Counted from the first letter of the stretch, positions 13,101 to 23,448 are shown. The stretch: 64,000 nt of DNA from Zizania palustris (GCA_019279435.1 JAAALK010000286.1:46025457-46089456); one strand, 5' to 3'. Translations and numbers: made by a program. The notes: generated from the letters alone by a model not told the origin.

Positions 13101-13613
13101 TACAGCATTCTAATTTGTATGCCATCATTCTGATATTGTTTGTTCTTATGCATGCTATCACTTTTCCTGCTAGCCCTGTCCTTATCTCTGTATTAGACAA
13201 CTGTGGCAGGAGAGGAAAAGAACAACTAACCTCTACTCATTTGGAATTTTGGGCAGCAAACATGTGACCCCTGTGATTCAACACTGAGCTCGGAGTTTAG
13301 AACACAACGGCAAACGGAATACTTGCTGGAAGCATTCCACCTTCAGCACCGAGCAACTGAAACTAGGCAGAAGCTCAGTGCATTGCAAGCAGAGACTACA
13401 AAAGGCAGTTTTGGTGATGAGCTGACAGCAGAAGCCAAAATGAGCACAAGAAGAGCACTGAGTTCAATTCGGAACAACTTCAAGGAAATCCAGCGAAGCC
13501 TTGAGATTTGGTTGGCGAGAATTCTGGGAGACCTTGAAGGCATGCTGGCAAGGGATGGGGCATCGCGCATAAGGGACTACTTTCTATCACCATACGCTTC
13601 AGCGGTTCGATGA
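7164..13613 (+). CDS. MPS1/PRD2-like coiled-coil meiotic protein (4 exons)
   Basis: CDS join(7164..7898, 12436..12491, 12598..12790, 13257..13613), 446 aa. All junctions are GT-AG and the phases agree. Exon 1 is very GC-rich and encodes an Ala-rich N terminus, a hydrophobic patch (VLATYFGLSFALFLASLPGG) and a long Arg/Ala/Glu helix with coiled-coil character. Exons 2-4 hold the conserved part: PWKVDVDSSGVPAKLQLLEQ, then LVMRKQVRRYQNLAGKIDDL, a CDPCDS motif, RTQRQTEYLLEAF and a helical tail ending YFLSPYASAVR. This resembles Arabidopsis MULTIPOLAR SPINDLE 1/PRD2, needed for meiotic double-strand-break formation and spindle organisation. The assignment is from remembered motifs and could be wrong; the gene model itself is firm. 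Intron 1 is 4.5 kb and full of transposons, a hazard for splicing. Confidence 0.7.
8764..11617 (+). mobile_element. Non-autonomous LTR retrotransposon in intron 1
   Basis: Two direct LTRs, 8764-8957 and 11410-11617, both begin TGTTAGAG and end TTCAACA. They are near-identical over most of their length. The primer-binding site TGGTATCAGAGC (initiator Met-tRNA type) starts right after the left LTR at 8958. A purine tract (GTGGGGGA) precedes the right LTR. Flanking 5-bp sequences are ATTAG and ATCAG, a target duplication with one mismatch. The 2.45-kb interior has no recognisable gag or pol, so the element depends on others. It shares its PBS type with copia elements. Confidence 0.85.
9298..10015. 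mobile_element. hAT-type MITE nested in the LTR element
   Basis: Terminal inverted repeats TAGGGATGGCAA at 9298 and TTGCCATCCCTA ending at 10015 bound a 718-bp element. Flanking 8-bp sequences CTCTATCC (9290-9297) and CTCTAGCC (10016-10023) match at 7 of 8 positions, as expected of hAT insertion. The subterminal zones are crowded with ACCCGTTTACCC / GGGTAAACGGGTA motifs in inverted arrangement. The middle has a CT microsatellite (about 9587-9650) and a GC-rich stretch with no convincing ORF. Confidence 0.8.
12029..12245 (+). mobile_element. tRNA-derived SINE in intron 1
   Basis: The sequence shows a box-A-like segment (GGTGTGGTGGAGTTGTTAGTGC, around 12038-12059) and a box-B-like GTTCAAATCC at 12083-12092, spaced as in a tRNA-derived RNA polymerase III promoter. 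A unique body then ends TTTTGTAATTG. Candidate flanking duplications are weak (CTCAATGC / CTCAATAC). It lies about 190 bp upstream of exon 2. Confidence 0.5.
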
Positions 13614-14527
13614 TGATCTTAGACTCACTACTATAACAGACCACATGAGCGATCTGCTCAGCACATCAATTCCCCTTAATCAGGTAAGGTGTGGATGAAG
13701 TTCAGCATGCTAGTCTTGATGGGTACTCTAACAAGCTTTGCCAAGTATGAAGAGAAGTGATCTAAGACCCTATTGATTTTTTTCACCGTTTTTTTTTAAG
13801 CCAAAGGAGAAACAAAAGATTGGTTTAGGATACTTTCCTTCCAGAAATTTCTCTCCTCTCGGTTACAAGTTTTGACACACAATGGTCGCGTCCTAGATCA
13901 CTTCTCTTCACATTTATCACAATTGCTGTTGAGAATACTACAAGACAAGGGTGTGCGAGCTTGCATCTGCAGGTTGAGGATTCAGTGTGTACTATAGATG
14001 CCCAACATTAGTTTGCACATAGGTAATAATCAGTTAGCTCTTTAGATGTGCATCTCCGTAGTTAATTTGGTGAGTAGCTGTGCAGGTGTATGGTTATGCC
14101 TCTGTTGGATGTTCTATCCTGTATTAATCTTGTTATCTTACATAACTGCCCATATTTACAATGTAATTTTTTTGATTGTTGAGCCAACTTACCATGCCAA
14201 TGCGGGATACTTTTGTTCGTTGTATCAAACTATCATGAGTGATGTGCAGTTGTGGCTTCATTTGCTCTATGTTGCAGTTACAGGGGATATAAATTAAGGG
14301 GAAAAATGCACATTTTTGCTTGTCCTCTTAAATAAAGTTCCTAAGAGCAATCTTGGGAAATTAGAATTGAACATACTGAAGGATTCTGATGTGTGAAAAT
14401 TATGGTACCCACAGTCACAGATTTTCTTCCCCCTCACCAGCATCTTGCTATCTTTCCCAGCTCCAACTTGAAACACAAACCTGTATACTTGTAAAATAAA
14501 CTGTTCCAACTTGTAGCTAGTAGTAGT
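13614..14527. other. 3' flank of the MPS1/PRD2-like gene, no gene seen
   Basis: This AT-rich sequence probably includes the 3' UTR. The ORFs at 14046-14297 and 14294-14509 have no recognisable features and no codon bias like the neighbouring genes. Confidence 0.45.
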
Positions 14528-15883
14528 CTAGTCCCCAGATTTACCAATGCAATTGCAAACTCTAGAGGTATTGGGCTTGTTCTCTTCCCACCACAGCTTC
14601 GCATTCAGCTCTGCAAAACATTAATCAGTTATTAGAGATTAAATCGTTTCGTGATCATCATTAGCCGATGCTTGCGGATTCGAGGAGTAGTAGTAATATA
14701 TCGAATACCGGCATGACCTGAAGCGGACGCGGTGGAGCTCCCTGACGGTGATGTAGACGCCGGGCTCGTCCTGTATGACCCAGTCGGTGATCTCCAGCTC
14801 GCTGGCGTTGCTGATGGAGACATCGTCCCTGGACGAGGTGGTCGTCCTCGCCGCGTCGACGGCGTCGGAGGTGGGGCTTTTGCCGGCGCGCTGCTGCTGC
14901 CATGCTCGCTCCGACGGGTTGGTTAGACGAGGACGGCGGCGGGCGGACGAAGGCGCTCCAGCTGGTGACGCGGTCCGGAGTGAGGGGTGGCGGCGGGGCT
15001 CCCCCCTCGTAGAGGCAGAGCCCACTTGAGAGTAGAAAGATTCCCTCTGCTCGATCGATCGCCATAGCCCATAAGCCCATAGTAATAATAATAATTTTGT
15101 TAACTCAAAAACCCAGTGAATTCATGCAGAGAAAGATCAGCTTTAATCGGTGCATGCTCTGCACCAGGGTCCAGGAATAAGTTGCATCTTTTGATGCAGC
15201 GAAAGCATCAAATGCAGAGGCGAGAGAGTATGAGCATCAGCATGCATGCATGGCTCCGAGTAACGTCGCCGTCGGCGGCGGGTCAGCATCCTGGCGTATC
15301 ACATCACGCATGGGACTATGGGAGTATGGGACCATGGCTATTGGCTATGGCCAATGCATGCCGGCGAAGGCGAATGATAGTGCGCGCGTACCATGGGAAA
15401 GTTGAGGACCTCGCCGTCGTCGGAGCGCGGAGGCGGCGGGAGCACCTGGCAGCTGAAGCGGCGGACGTTGTAGAGCTCCATGATGCGCTCATCGTTGTTC
15501 TCCCCCGACCACTTGTGCGCCTGCCACTTGTCGATCGTACATCTCCCTACTGAAGCGGATGCGCTTCAGGTCGTTGCCGCCGCCACCGGAGAGGGAGACG
15601 AAGGTGATCTGCACTCCCGGTTCCACCTGCGCCGCCCACTCCCTCGCCTCTCCCTCCGGTGGATGGCATCGCCAAGTCCCACGCCGGAGTCGAGCTCGAG
15701 CTCGACGTGTCGCCGCCCAGGTACGCGCGTCGCCGGGCCGGGGGCACCGCCATGTAGTCGTCCTGGACCACGCCCGGCCGGTAGAGCGACGTCGTCCGGC
15801 CCCTCGGCGGCGGCGAGCGACCGCGCTTCTGGCTCTGACGGTGCGTGCCGAGCAGCTTCAGCACCATGATGCATGTCCTTGAG
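14528..15883 (-). pseudogene. BREVIS RADIX-like (BRX) gene remnant
   Basis: Three exon-like blocks read on the minus strand. The first (15883-15392) opens after an acceptor with LKDM and a VLKLLGTHRQ-like motif. It then contains a full first BRX domain: EPGVQITFVSLSGGGNDLKR, RFSREMYD, then ENNDERIMELYNVRRFS, ending in a GT donor. The second (about 15030-14718) has the linker and the start of the second BRX domain (WVIQDEPGVYITVREL, HRVRF). The third (14610-14528) gives ELNAKLWWEENK and then a non-homologous tail to TAG. Lesions: extra bases after LKDM shift the frame, the frame shifts again before EPGVQ and after REMYD, part of the second domain between VREL and HRVRF is missing, and no first exon is found. 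BRX proteins are plant regulators acting at membrane and nucleus; this copy cannot encode a normal one. Confidence 0.75.
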
Positions 15884-16313
15884 CTGCACCACCAATTATT
15901 CCACCCATGCACCGCCGCCCCCATGCGGCTGATCCCACCCGCTGTCTACTGCAACCAGGTATCTTACAACTCCCCCCAGCCGCCGATCTAGGCAACTTAA
16001 ACTCTTTCAGAAAGATCCGCGAGAGGGGAAAATGGCATCCGTCTCCGCCGCTCCGAGCGCCGGGCCGGCGGGGAAGCGCCAGGCCTCCGGCGCCCGGGAG
16101 GGAGACCAGCTCCTCATTACTCCGCTGGGCGCCGGCAACGAGGTCGGCCGCTCCTGCGTCTACATGTCATTCAAGGGCCGCACTGTCCTCGTACGCATCC
16201 AAGCCCTACCTGTGTGGGACTGGTGTGTGGGCCCTGGGTGGGCCCCTCCTGTAAGGCTTTCCTTTTATCCTCCCATCCCAAGGGAGAGGAATCTATCCAG
16301 AACCTTCCTACAT

Positions 16314-19300
16314 GGTATCAGAGCAACGATACCCCTTATGATCGGGGGAGTAGCCAAGAAACGCACACAGGGTCGAGTGGGGCGCAAGCTTGTGAGGATC
16401 AGTGGCAGAAGTGTTGGAATAGCAAGCACACCCGAAAACACGAAGGTGAGTGTAGGAAGGTGGGGTACCGAACAAGGCATGGTGAGGGGTGGGAGCGCTC
16501 GTGGCCTTAGAAGGCAGGCGGTTGAGCACATAGGTGGCAGTAAGGAGGCTCTCAGCCCAGAAGCGAGCGGGAGCCGAAGCCTAAAAGAGCATTGAGCGCA
16601 TAACATTATTAGTGGTACGAATCATGCGCTCAGCCTTGCTATTTTGAGGGGAGGTATAGGGGCAGGACATGCGCAACTGGACTCCCTTCGAGAGAAAGAA
16701 AGCCCGGGAAGCAGAGTTGTCAAACTCACGACCATTATCACATTGGACAGCCTTGATAGTAACCCCAAACTGAGTAGAGACCCAAGCAAAGAAGTGAGTG
16801 AGCGTGGGGAAGGCATCCGACTTGGACCGCAAAGGAAACGTCCATGAGTAGTGAGAAAAATCATCAAGAACAACCAGATAATATTTATAACCAGAAATAC
16901 TCATGATCGGAGAGGTCCACAAGTCACAGTGAATAAGGTCAAACGCATGAACAACATGCGAGGAAGAAATAGAAAAAGGTAGGTGAACATGATGACCTAA
17001 TTGACACGCATGACAAATGTGCTCACTAGTGATCCTAGTACAAGGAATAGAGGAGCTACGACAAAGCTGAGCCAAAATGTCGACACCGGGATGACCAAGC
17101 CGGCGGTGCCAAAGTGTGGAGGACGCTGTGGCAGCAAGGGCGGACGAAGGTGGAGCAGCGGAAGGTGGAAGACGAAGCGTGTAGAGGGGTCCGGTGCTGT
17201 CACAGCGGAGAAGAGGACGCCGGGTGGCCATATCCTTCACTGTCAAACCACAAGAGTCAAATTCAACAGAACAGGAATTATCAGTGGTGAATTGACGAAT
17301 GGAAAGTAGGTTGTGAACAATGTCAGGAGCGACAAGAATGTTTTGCAGGCGAAAAGACCCACAAGGAGTCGCATCACCCACGGAGGTGACCGGAAGACAT
17401 GAGCCATTCCCAACCATGATGGAAGAAGGATGAGATGGGTGGGGGGGCCTGTGAGTGGAGATAATACCATCATGGGGAGTGGTGTGGAATGAAGCACCCG
17501 AGTCGGCCACCCAATCCGTAGCGGCCGGCGGAGCCAACGCCATGGTGTTGAATGACTGCGCGAGGGTCGTCTGATCCCACCCACCGGACCACGGGCCCCA
17601 TGCCGAAGGAGCAGGCGGGACCGGCCACCCGGTGAGCATGGCCGCAGGCGGGGTAGAAGGCCGAGGAGTGAACTGTCCCGGCCACATGGAAATGCGCCCC
17701 GTCCATGGGTTGGAGAAGGATGGCCAGGGCGCACTCCCGGCGGCAGGTGCTGGCATGGCGGAGGTAGGAGCCGGAGCGCGACCAGTACCATCACGGCGCC
17801 CCCCTCCCCGGCGACGACGATCGCCACCGCGATCACCACCACGATCGCCACCACGCCCCCCCGCCAGTGGGGGAACCGGCGGTAGGAGTACCAAGAAGGG
17901 AGGGAGCCGGCGACGGCAGTGGGTGGGAGACCAGCCGGATAGAGCCGGGGGTGACCAGAGCAGTCGCGATAGTGGAGGTGGGAGCGAGTCCCGGGTCAGC
18001 TCCTCGAGGACAAGGTCATCACGAACCTTGCGGAAGGAGGGGAACGGCACTTTCCTGGTGATCCATGTCCGGAGATGGGCGTAGCTGTCTCTGAGGCCGC
18101 GGAGGATGTTGAGGACAAGGGTGCGGTCCGCAAAGGCTCACCAAGGTCACGAAGGGAATCCGCCATCCCTTTCATGCGACGGCAGTACTCCGAGATGGAG
18201 AGATCCCCCTGGACGAAGGTGCGGAAGGCAGCATCCAACTGGAGAGCACGAGCCTCGCGGTTGCCAAGGAACTGCCCCTCGATCGCAACCCAGGCCTGCC
18301 GAGCGGTGCCACCCAGTTCCCGCACGATGTCCTGGAGTTCAATAGTGATGGACCCAAGGAGTCATGACAGCACCACGCTGTCCATGCGCCGCCACACGGA
18401 CCCCTGGGCGACCACCGGAGTGTCGATGAGGACGTGGTCATCCAGGGCATACCGCTGGAGGGTGAGGAGCACCAGGTCGCGCCAGCGGGCGTAGGAGGAC
18501 GAGGAGGGATCCAGGGTGACTGGCGCAAGCGCCCGGATGTTCTAGACACCGGCCGCCTGGGCGTGGAGCTGTGCGGTACCCGGATCTGTGGTGACAGCTG
18601 GAGTCGAGGTGGCAGTGGGGTCAACCCCCCCGAGGTGATGCTCGGCCTCAACAACATGCTGGGCCAGAGCATCAGCGGTCTGGCGAGCGTTCTCCCAAGC
18701 AAGAGCGGCTGCGCGCTCGCGCGCCCGGGCAGCAGCGGCAGCGGTCTTGGCAGTGGCAAGGGCGGCAGCAAGGGCAGCGTCGGCAGCTACCACATCAGTA
18801 GGGGTCGGCCAGCCCAAGGCCACAGCGGTGGGGAGGGGTGGTGGTCCACTCAGATTCGGCCAGATCATGGCCATGGCGGGGGGAAGGTGGGGCGGCGCCC
18901 CCGCGGCCTGAGGGAGGCCGACGGCAGCAAGAGAGGCCGCCCCTGGGGCCGGCCAGTCCACGGCCGTGGAGGGGGGGTGGTGTTCGGCGCCCGAGGGGCC
19001 ATGGGAGGGCCGGCGGCCCCAGATCCGACCGACCAGGCATCTGTTGCGGGCGGGGCGGGCGGGCCGGCGGCGAGAACGACCGGGGGAAGTCCGGCGGCGG
19101 CAGAACCGGCCACGCCGGCGTCGAGGCAGGGCGGGGGGAAGCCGGCGGCGCCGAGGCAGGGCGGGGAGAGGCTGGACCCCTGCGGGGGGAGGCCGGCGGC
19201 GCCGAGGCAGGGCGGGAAGAGGCCGAAACCCGGCGGGGGGAGGCCGGTGGTGCCAGATCCGGCCGCCCCGGCGACAGATCCGAGTGGGGGAGGGGCGGCG

Positions 19301-19490
19301 GCGCCAGATCTAGCCGCCCCGACGGCGGATCCGGGCGGGAGAGAAGCAGATCCGGCCATTGTGGTGGAACCCAGCCCATGAAAAAGAGAGGAGGAGGCCA
19401 GAGACGAGAAGGAGAAGGTGGGGCTCGCCGGAGGAGGCTCGCCGGCCATGGAGGCGGCGGCGGCGCCGGAGAGGAAGGAGAGAAGAGGAG
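16314..19490 (-). pseudogene. Inverted gag-protease-integrase half of the copia element
   Basis: Read from about 19460 down to 16314. It begins with a GC-rich Ala/Pro/Gly-rich gag N terminus, then gag (EGQFLGNREARALQLDAAF, SISEYCRRMKGMADSLRDLG). A Gly/Arg-rich nucleic-acid-binding stretch follows, then the protease start (WVADSGASFHTT). After that come the gag-pre-integrase motif LWHRRLGHP, integrase core motifs (HCDLW, CDNGREF, SPQNSKAERMIR), and FLGYSPDHKGYRC at the left junction. Frames change several times, so it is not translatable as one protein. The terminal codons overlap the PBS sequence on the opposite strand, suggesting the inversion breakpoint used that short homology. Confidence 0.75.
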
Positions 19491-19499
19491 GAGCGGATT

Positions 19500-20407
19500 G
19501 TCTCCTCGTTGCAGCAGGAGTTTGCCATGAAGGACCTTGGTGTGCTCCATCACTTCTTGGGAGTGACTGTGGAACACCGCCCTGATGGCTTCTTCCTTCA
19601 CCAGCGCCAGTACGCCTTGGATGTCCTTCAACGCGCAGGGATGACTGACTGCAAGCCCTGTGCCACTCCAGTCGATGCTCGGTCCAAGATTTCCGGTACA
19701 AAGGGCACACCAGTGGATGATCCCACTGCCTACCGAAGCATTGCTGGCGCCCTTCAGTACCTCACTTTCACTCGGCCGGATATCTCCTATGCGGTGCAGC
19801 AGGTGTGCCTTCACATGCACGACCCCAGGGACCCGCACCTTACCGCTATGAAGCGGATTCTCCGCTATCTGCGCGGCTCCCTCGACTTTGGGCTTCACCT
19901 TCGGCGTTCTCCTGTTGCCGACCTCGTGGTTTACACTGACGGCGACTGGGCGGGCTGCCCAGACACGCGTCGCTCCACCTCCGGCTACGCCGTCTTCCTT
20001 GGTGGCAACCTCGTGTCTTGGTCATCCAAGCGGCAGCCGGTTGTCTCCCGCTCCAGTGCCGAGGCTGAGTACCGGGCTGTTGGAAATGGGGTGGCCGAGG
20101 CATCCTGGCTCCGGCAGCTACTTGGGGAACTCCATTGCCCCCTCGCCAGGAGTACGTTGGTCTACTGCGACAACGTCAGCGCCGTCTACCTGTCCACCAA
20201 CCCCATCCAGCACCAACGCACCAAGCATGTGGAAATTGACCTCCACTTCGTTCGTGATCGTGTCGCCGTGGGAGTTGTCCGTGTTCTACATGTGCCTACC
20301 ACCTCCCAGTTCGCCGACATCTTCACCAAAAGCTTGCCTTCCTCCACCTTCTCCGAGTTCCGCTCCAGTCTCAACATCCGCTGCGCCGAAGTTTCGACTG
20401 CGGGGGG
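19500..20407 (+). pseudogene. Copia reverse-transcriptase tail and RNase H
   Basis: One open frame starts abruptly with LQQEFAMKDLGVLHHFLG, the segment that normally follows the reverse transcriptase catalytic box. It runs through RNase H (YTDGDWAGCPDTRRSTSGY, SSAEAEYRAV, RTKHVEIDLHFVRD) and ends just before the purine tract. The RT catalytic core is missing, so the inversion was accompanied by a deletion. GC content is high and the frame is clean, suggesting a fairly recent insertion. Confidence 0.8.
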
Positions 20408-21812
20408 TGTTAGAGTGTGTGTGTGGGACTGGTGTGTGGGCCCTGGGTGGGCCCCTCCTGTAAGGCTTCCCTTTTATCCTCCCATTCCAAGGGAGATGAA
20501 TCTATCCAGAATACCTATACCTTCCCCTTCCACTGTCCTCCCCGCATAGATGATTGCTTGCTCTTGACGTCGATTTTTTGTTTTTGTGCTTTTGTGCGTC
20601 GATAGTTCGATTGCGGCATCCACCCGGCTTATTCAGGTATGGCGGCGTTGCCCTACTTCGATGAGATCGATCCCTCCGCCATCGACGTCCTACTCGTCAC
20701 CCACTACATGCCCTACTCTTTTTAGCCTTTCCCCTTCCTATCTGCGCGTCTCTTGCGGACTTAAAACTGCAGCTTTCACTTGGACCATGCTGCCTCGCTG
20801 CCCTACTTCTTAGAGAAGGTAACGCTTGATGTTTCTGCATCGAAAGTGCAGACAAATTGTTCTGAGGTCATTCGATATCCTGAATTTGGTCTGGATTTAT
20901 TTGCAGACCAACGTTCAAGGGGCGAGTGTTCATGACCCACGCGACAAAGGCCATCTACAGGCTGCTTCTTTCGGATTACGTGAAAGTGAGCAAAGTTTCT
21001 GTGGAGGATATGTTGTTTGGCGAGCAGGACATTCTTCGTTCCATGGATAAAATAGAGGTATCTTTCTGAATGAGTTTAAGTTGCCAAGATCGCTCTTTGA
21101 TGGCCCCGAAAGCTTTCAAATGACTAGGTAGTATTTTAGAACAATTCTGATTATCCTTTAGACATTTTATAATTAGCTAGCTGAGCAACCTATAATACCT
21201 GGTTGTTTCTTTGTAAACCTCACCAATTTCCTTCCCTGCAGCAAATGCCATGCAGGTAATGAATATCTTTGTTAACATAAAAATGACATGCAGGTCATAG
21301 ACTTCCACCAGACATTGCAAGTACGTTAATGGGATACGCTTCTGGTGTTATACTGCTGGCCATGTACTTGGTGCTGCAATGTTCATGGTGGACATTGCTG
21401 GGGTTCGCATTCTGTACACTGGTGACTACTCCCGTGAAGAAGATCGCCACCTGCGAGCTGCTCAACCCCCCCAGTTCTCCCCTGATATTTGCATTATCGA
21501 GTCAACTTATGGTGGGCAGCAGCACCAACCCCGCCATGTACGAGAGAAGCGCTTCACTGATGTAATACACACAACCGTTTCACAGGGTGGACCGTGGACG
21601 CGTCCTTATCCCAGCCTTTGCTCTTGGCAGAGCTCAAGAACTGCTACTTATCCTCGATGAGTATTGGTCCAACCACCCAGAGCTCCATAAGATTCCAATC
21701 TATTATGCCTCCCCTCTCGCCAGGAAGTGCATGGCTGTCCACCCAGAGCGAGGCTAAGGCTAGCTTTTTATTTACGCCATGTCACTAATAGTTTACTCGT
21801 AGTTATCTATAT

Positions 21813-21861
21813 GTATTATACATTGAATATATAAAGTTATTATATATTCAATGTATAATAC
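21813..21861. repeat. Perfect 21-bp palindrome upstream of the PPR gene
   Basis: The arms 21813-21833 and 21841-21861 are exact reverse complements around a 7-base loop (AAGTTAT). The right arm ends 42 bases before the PPR start codon. It may be a small MITE or the end of one, or a hairpin in the 5' UTR. It sits close to the point where CPSF73-I homology stops. Confidence 0.8.
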
Positions 21862-21903
21862 ACTACTACAGTACACAGCAGTCAAAGAAAAGGAAATCTG
21901 GAA

Positions 21904-23448
21904 ATGGATTGGCCGCTCCAGGCAACCGCTAGCCACACGACCTGCGCCCTCCCGCCCCGCCGCCGCCGCTCCGCCACGCCCACTACCCGCCCACGCCGAG
22001 CTCCCTCTTCCGGCGCCCAGCCACACTTTGCCACGCCCCACTCCCTCCGCGTCGCGTCGAGGACCGCCACCCTGGACCGCGTCCTCTCCGACCTCGAGTC
22101 TCATCCGCGTCTTCTCACTCCCGACCTCCTCGCCTCTCTGCTCGACGCCCTGCCACGCTACCCCTCCCCGCGCCGCCGCCTGGCTCACCTCCGCGGCCTC
22201 CTCCCCGTCTCTCTCCTCCGCCGATACCCCGCCCTCGCCCTCCGTCTCCTCCATCTCCACGCTTCCCTCGGACTCCTCTCCTACGCCCACCACATGTTCG
22301 ACCATCTGCTTCCCGCTCGCGCTCGGGAGGACACCTTTCCTTGGAACTGCCTCGTCGCCGGGTACACGCACCTCGGCCGCCACGATGACGCGCTCGCGCT
22401 CTACCTCCAGATGGATGAGGAAGCCGTCACACGTGACCGTTTCACCTTCACGAGCGCGCTCCAGGCCTGCGCCAGCGTCGGCTCGGTCGCGCTCGGCCAG
22501 GCCGTGCACCGTGACGTCGTGCGCGCCGGCCTCGCCTCCGACGTCTATGTGTGCGACGCCCTCGTGGGTATGTACGCCAGGTGCGGCGACATCCCGAGGG
22601 CCCTCCGGGTGTTGGATGCAATGCCGGACAGGGATGCCGTCTCATGGAACATCATGCTTGCGGAGTGCCTGCGGCATGGGCTCTCACCGCAGGCTATGGA
22701 ACTCTGGAGAAGGATGCTCCAACAAGGACACGAGCCGGACTCTGTTACATTATCGACAATGCTGTCGATCCTACCATTATCTTGTGATAGTGATAAACGA
22801 GGGTTGGAGATTCATGCCTGGGCAATTCGTCACGGCCTCGACGCGGAGCTGCCGGTTGCAAATGCTCTGATTGGGATGTACTTTGAGAAGGAGGAACAGA
22901 GCCATGCTATGTCCGTGTTCGAGTCGATGACGGTGAGGGATCTTGTGTCTTGGAATGCTGTAATCGCTGCACACCTCCAGGACTACAGAATTCTCATGAT
23001 GTTCCGTCGTATGGTGGACTCCGGGGTGCAGCCAGATGAGACCACCTTTGCATCGGTGCTCTGTGCTTGTGACAATTTAGGGTTGGTGGAAGGTGGCATG
23101 AGGTTGTTCTCTGAGATGGAGAATGAGCACAGAATCCAGCCTGCCATGGAGCACTACACCTGCATGGTGAACATGCTAGGCAAGGCTGGGATGATCAGTC
23201 AGGCTTATGAGTTGGTGTCGAAGCGGAAGCTTGTCGACAGTGAACCCACTGTGTGGAGGGCTCTACTTGACGCTTGCTCGCTGCATCGTAATGACAGGAT
23301 TGGGGAGATCATTGCCAAGAGGTTGATCGATCTGGAGCCTGACAATGTGCACAATTTTGTAACGTTGATGGAGATGTATCAAAAGGCGGGAAGGTTGGTC
23401 GAGGTGGAAAAGGTGAAGAAGACGATGCCAAAGCCTTTTCAACTTTAG
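21904..23448 (+). CDS. PPR protein of the OTP70 type (chloroplast transcript splicing)
   Basis: Intronless, 514 aa, as usual for plant PPR genes. The N-terminal 60 residues are rich in Ala/Arg/Ser/Pro with few acidic residues, consistent with a plastid transit peptide. PLS-class repeats follow, visible as FPWNCLVAGYTHLGRHDDAL, DRFTFTSALQACASVGSVAL, VYVCDALVGMYARCGDI, VSWNIMLAECLRHGL and PDETTFASVLCACDNLGLVE. It ends in an E-type motif (TVWRALLDACSLH, ERLIDLEPDN-like). Order and wording match Arabidopsis At4g25270 (OTP70), which is needed for rpoC1 intron splicing. No DYW domain is present. I chose the ATG at 21904 because homology and transit features begin there. It is the first intact gene after the CPSF73-I remnant. 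Confidence 0.85.
   Translation: MDWPLQATASHTTCALPPRRRRSATPTTRPRRAPSSGAQPHFATPHSLRVASRTATLDRVLSDLESHPRLLTPDLLASLLDALPRYPSPRRRLAHLRGLLPVSLLRRYPALALRLLHLHASLGLLSYAHHMFDHLLPARAREDTFPWNCLVAGYTHLGRHDDALALYLQMDEEAVTRDRFTFTSALQACASVGSVALGQAVHRDVVRAGLASDVYVCDALVGMYARCGDIPRALRVLDAMPDRDAVSWNIMLAECLRHGLSPQAMELWRRMLQQGHEPDSVTLSTMLSILPLSCDSDKRGLEIHAWAIRHGLDAELPVANALIGMYFEKEEQSHAMSVFESMTVRDLVSWNAVIAAHLQDYRILMMFRRMVDSGVQPDETTFASVLCACDNLGLVEGGMRLFSEMENEHRIQPAMEHYTCMVNMLGKAGMISQAYELVSKRKLVDSEPTVWRALLDACSLHRNDRIGEIIAKRLIDLEPDNVHNFVTLMEMYQKAGRLVEVEKVKKTMPKPFQL

Larger units (their letters stand above)
16211..20510 (+). mobile_element. Copia retrotransposon with an internally inverted gag-integrase block
   Basis: Short direct LTRs lie at 16211-16312 and from 20408 to about 20510, sharing GGGCCCTGGGTGGGCCCCTC and a TCTATCCAGAA end. 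The primer-binding site TGGTATCAGAGC is at 16313 and a purine tract (GCGGGGGG) precedes the right LTR. Both LTRs, PBS and PPT are plus-oriented. Inside, gag and integrase read on the minus strand, whereas the RT tail and RNase H read on the plus strand. The left LTR lacks the first dozen bases found in the right one. A candidate 5-bp flanking repeat is TACCT, but the right border is not certain. The element lies in intron 1 of the CPSF73-I remnant. Confidence 0.8.
16032..21750 (+). pseudogene. CPSF73-I (CPSF3) gene remnant, interrupted by a copia element
   Basis: This is the endonuclease subunit of the pre-mRNA cleavage and polyadenylation complex, decayed but with its intron structure kept. 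Exon 1 (16032-16190) gives GDQLLITPLGAGNEVGRSCV. Exon 2 (20606-20703) gives FDCGIHPAYSGMAALPYFDE. Exon 3 (20773-20818) gives FHLDHAASLPYFLEK, carrying most of the metallo-beta-lactamase HxHxDH zinc motif. Exon 4 (20907-21057) and exon 5 (from 21294) continue through VILYTGDY-like and IIESTYG sequence. Lesions: a 4.3-kb copia element in intron 1; the exon 2 donor reads CTACATG where GTACATG is expected; a 1-base insertion at the start of exon 4; a 4-base insertion near 21322; a 7-base insertion near 21590. Homology ends at about 21745, leaving the beta-CASP second half absent. An intact copy must exist elsewhere. Confidence 0.85.

Noticed and set aside
18434..19381. Long plus-strand Gly/Arg-rich frame
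   Set aside because: It is the complement of the copia gag leader; the minus strand carries recognisable gag motifs and this frame has only low-complexity sequence.
14528..21750. Helitron or Pack-MULE capture of BRX and CPSF73-I fragments
   Set aside because: No long terminal inverted repeats with 9-bp duplications and no convincing Helitron 3' hairpin plus CTRR end were found. Retained introns and a remembered rice neighbourhood favour in-place decay, though capture is not excluded.
21851..22870. 339-aa open frame overlapping the PPR gene
   Set aside because: It is a Ser/Pro/Arg-rich shadow of the PPR coding frame in GC-rich DNA; the other frame has clear PPR repeats over its whole length.
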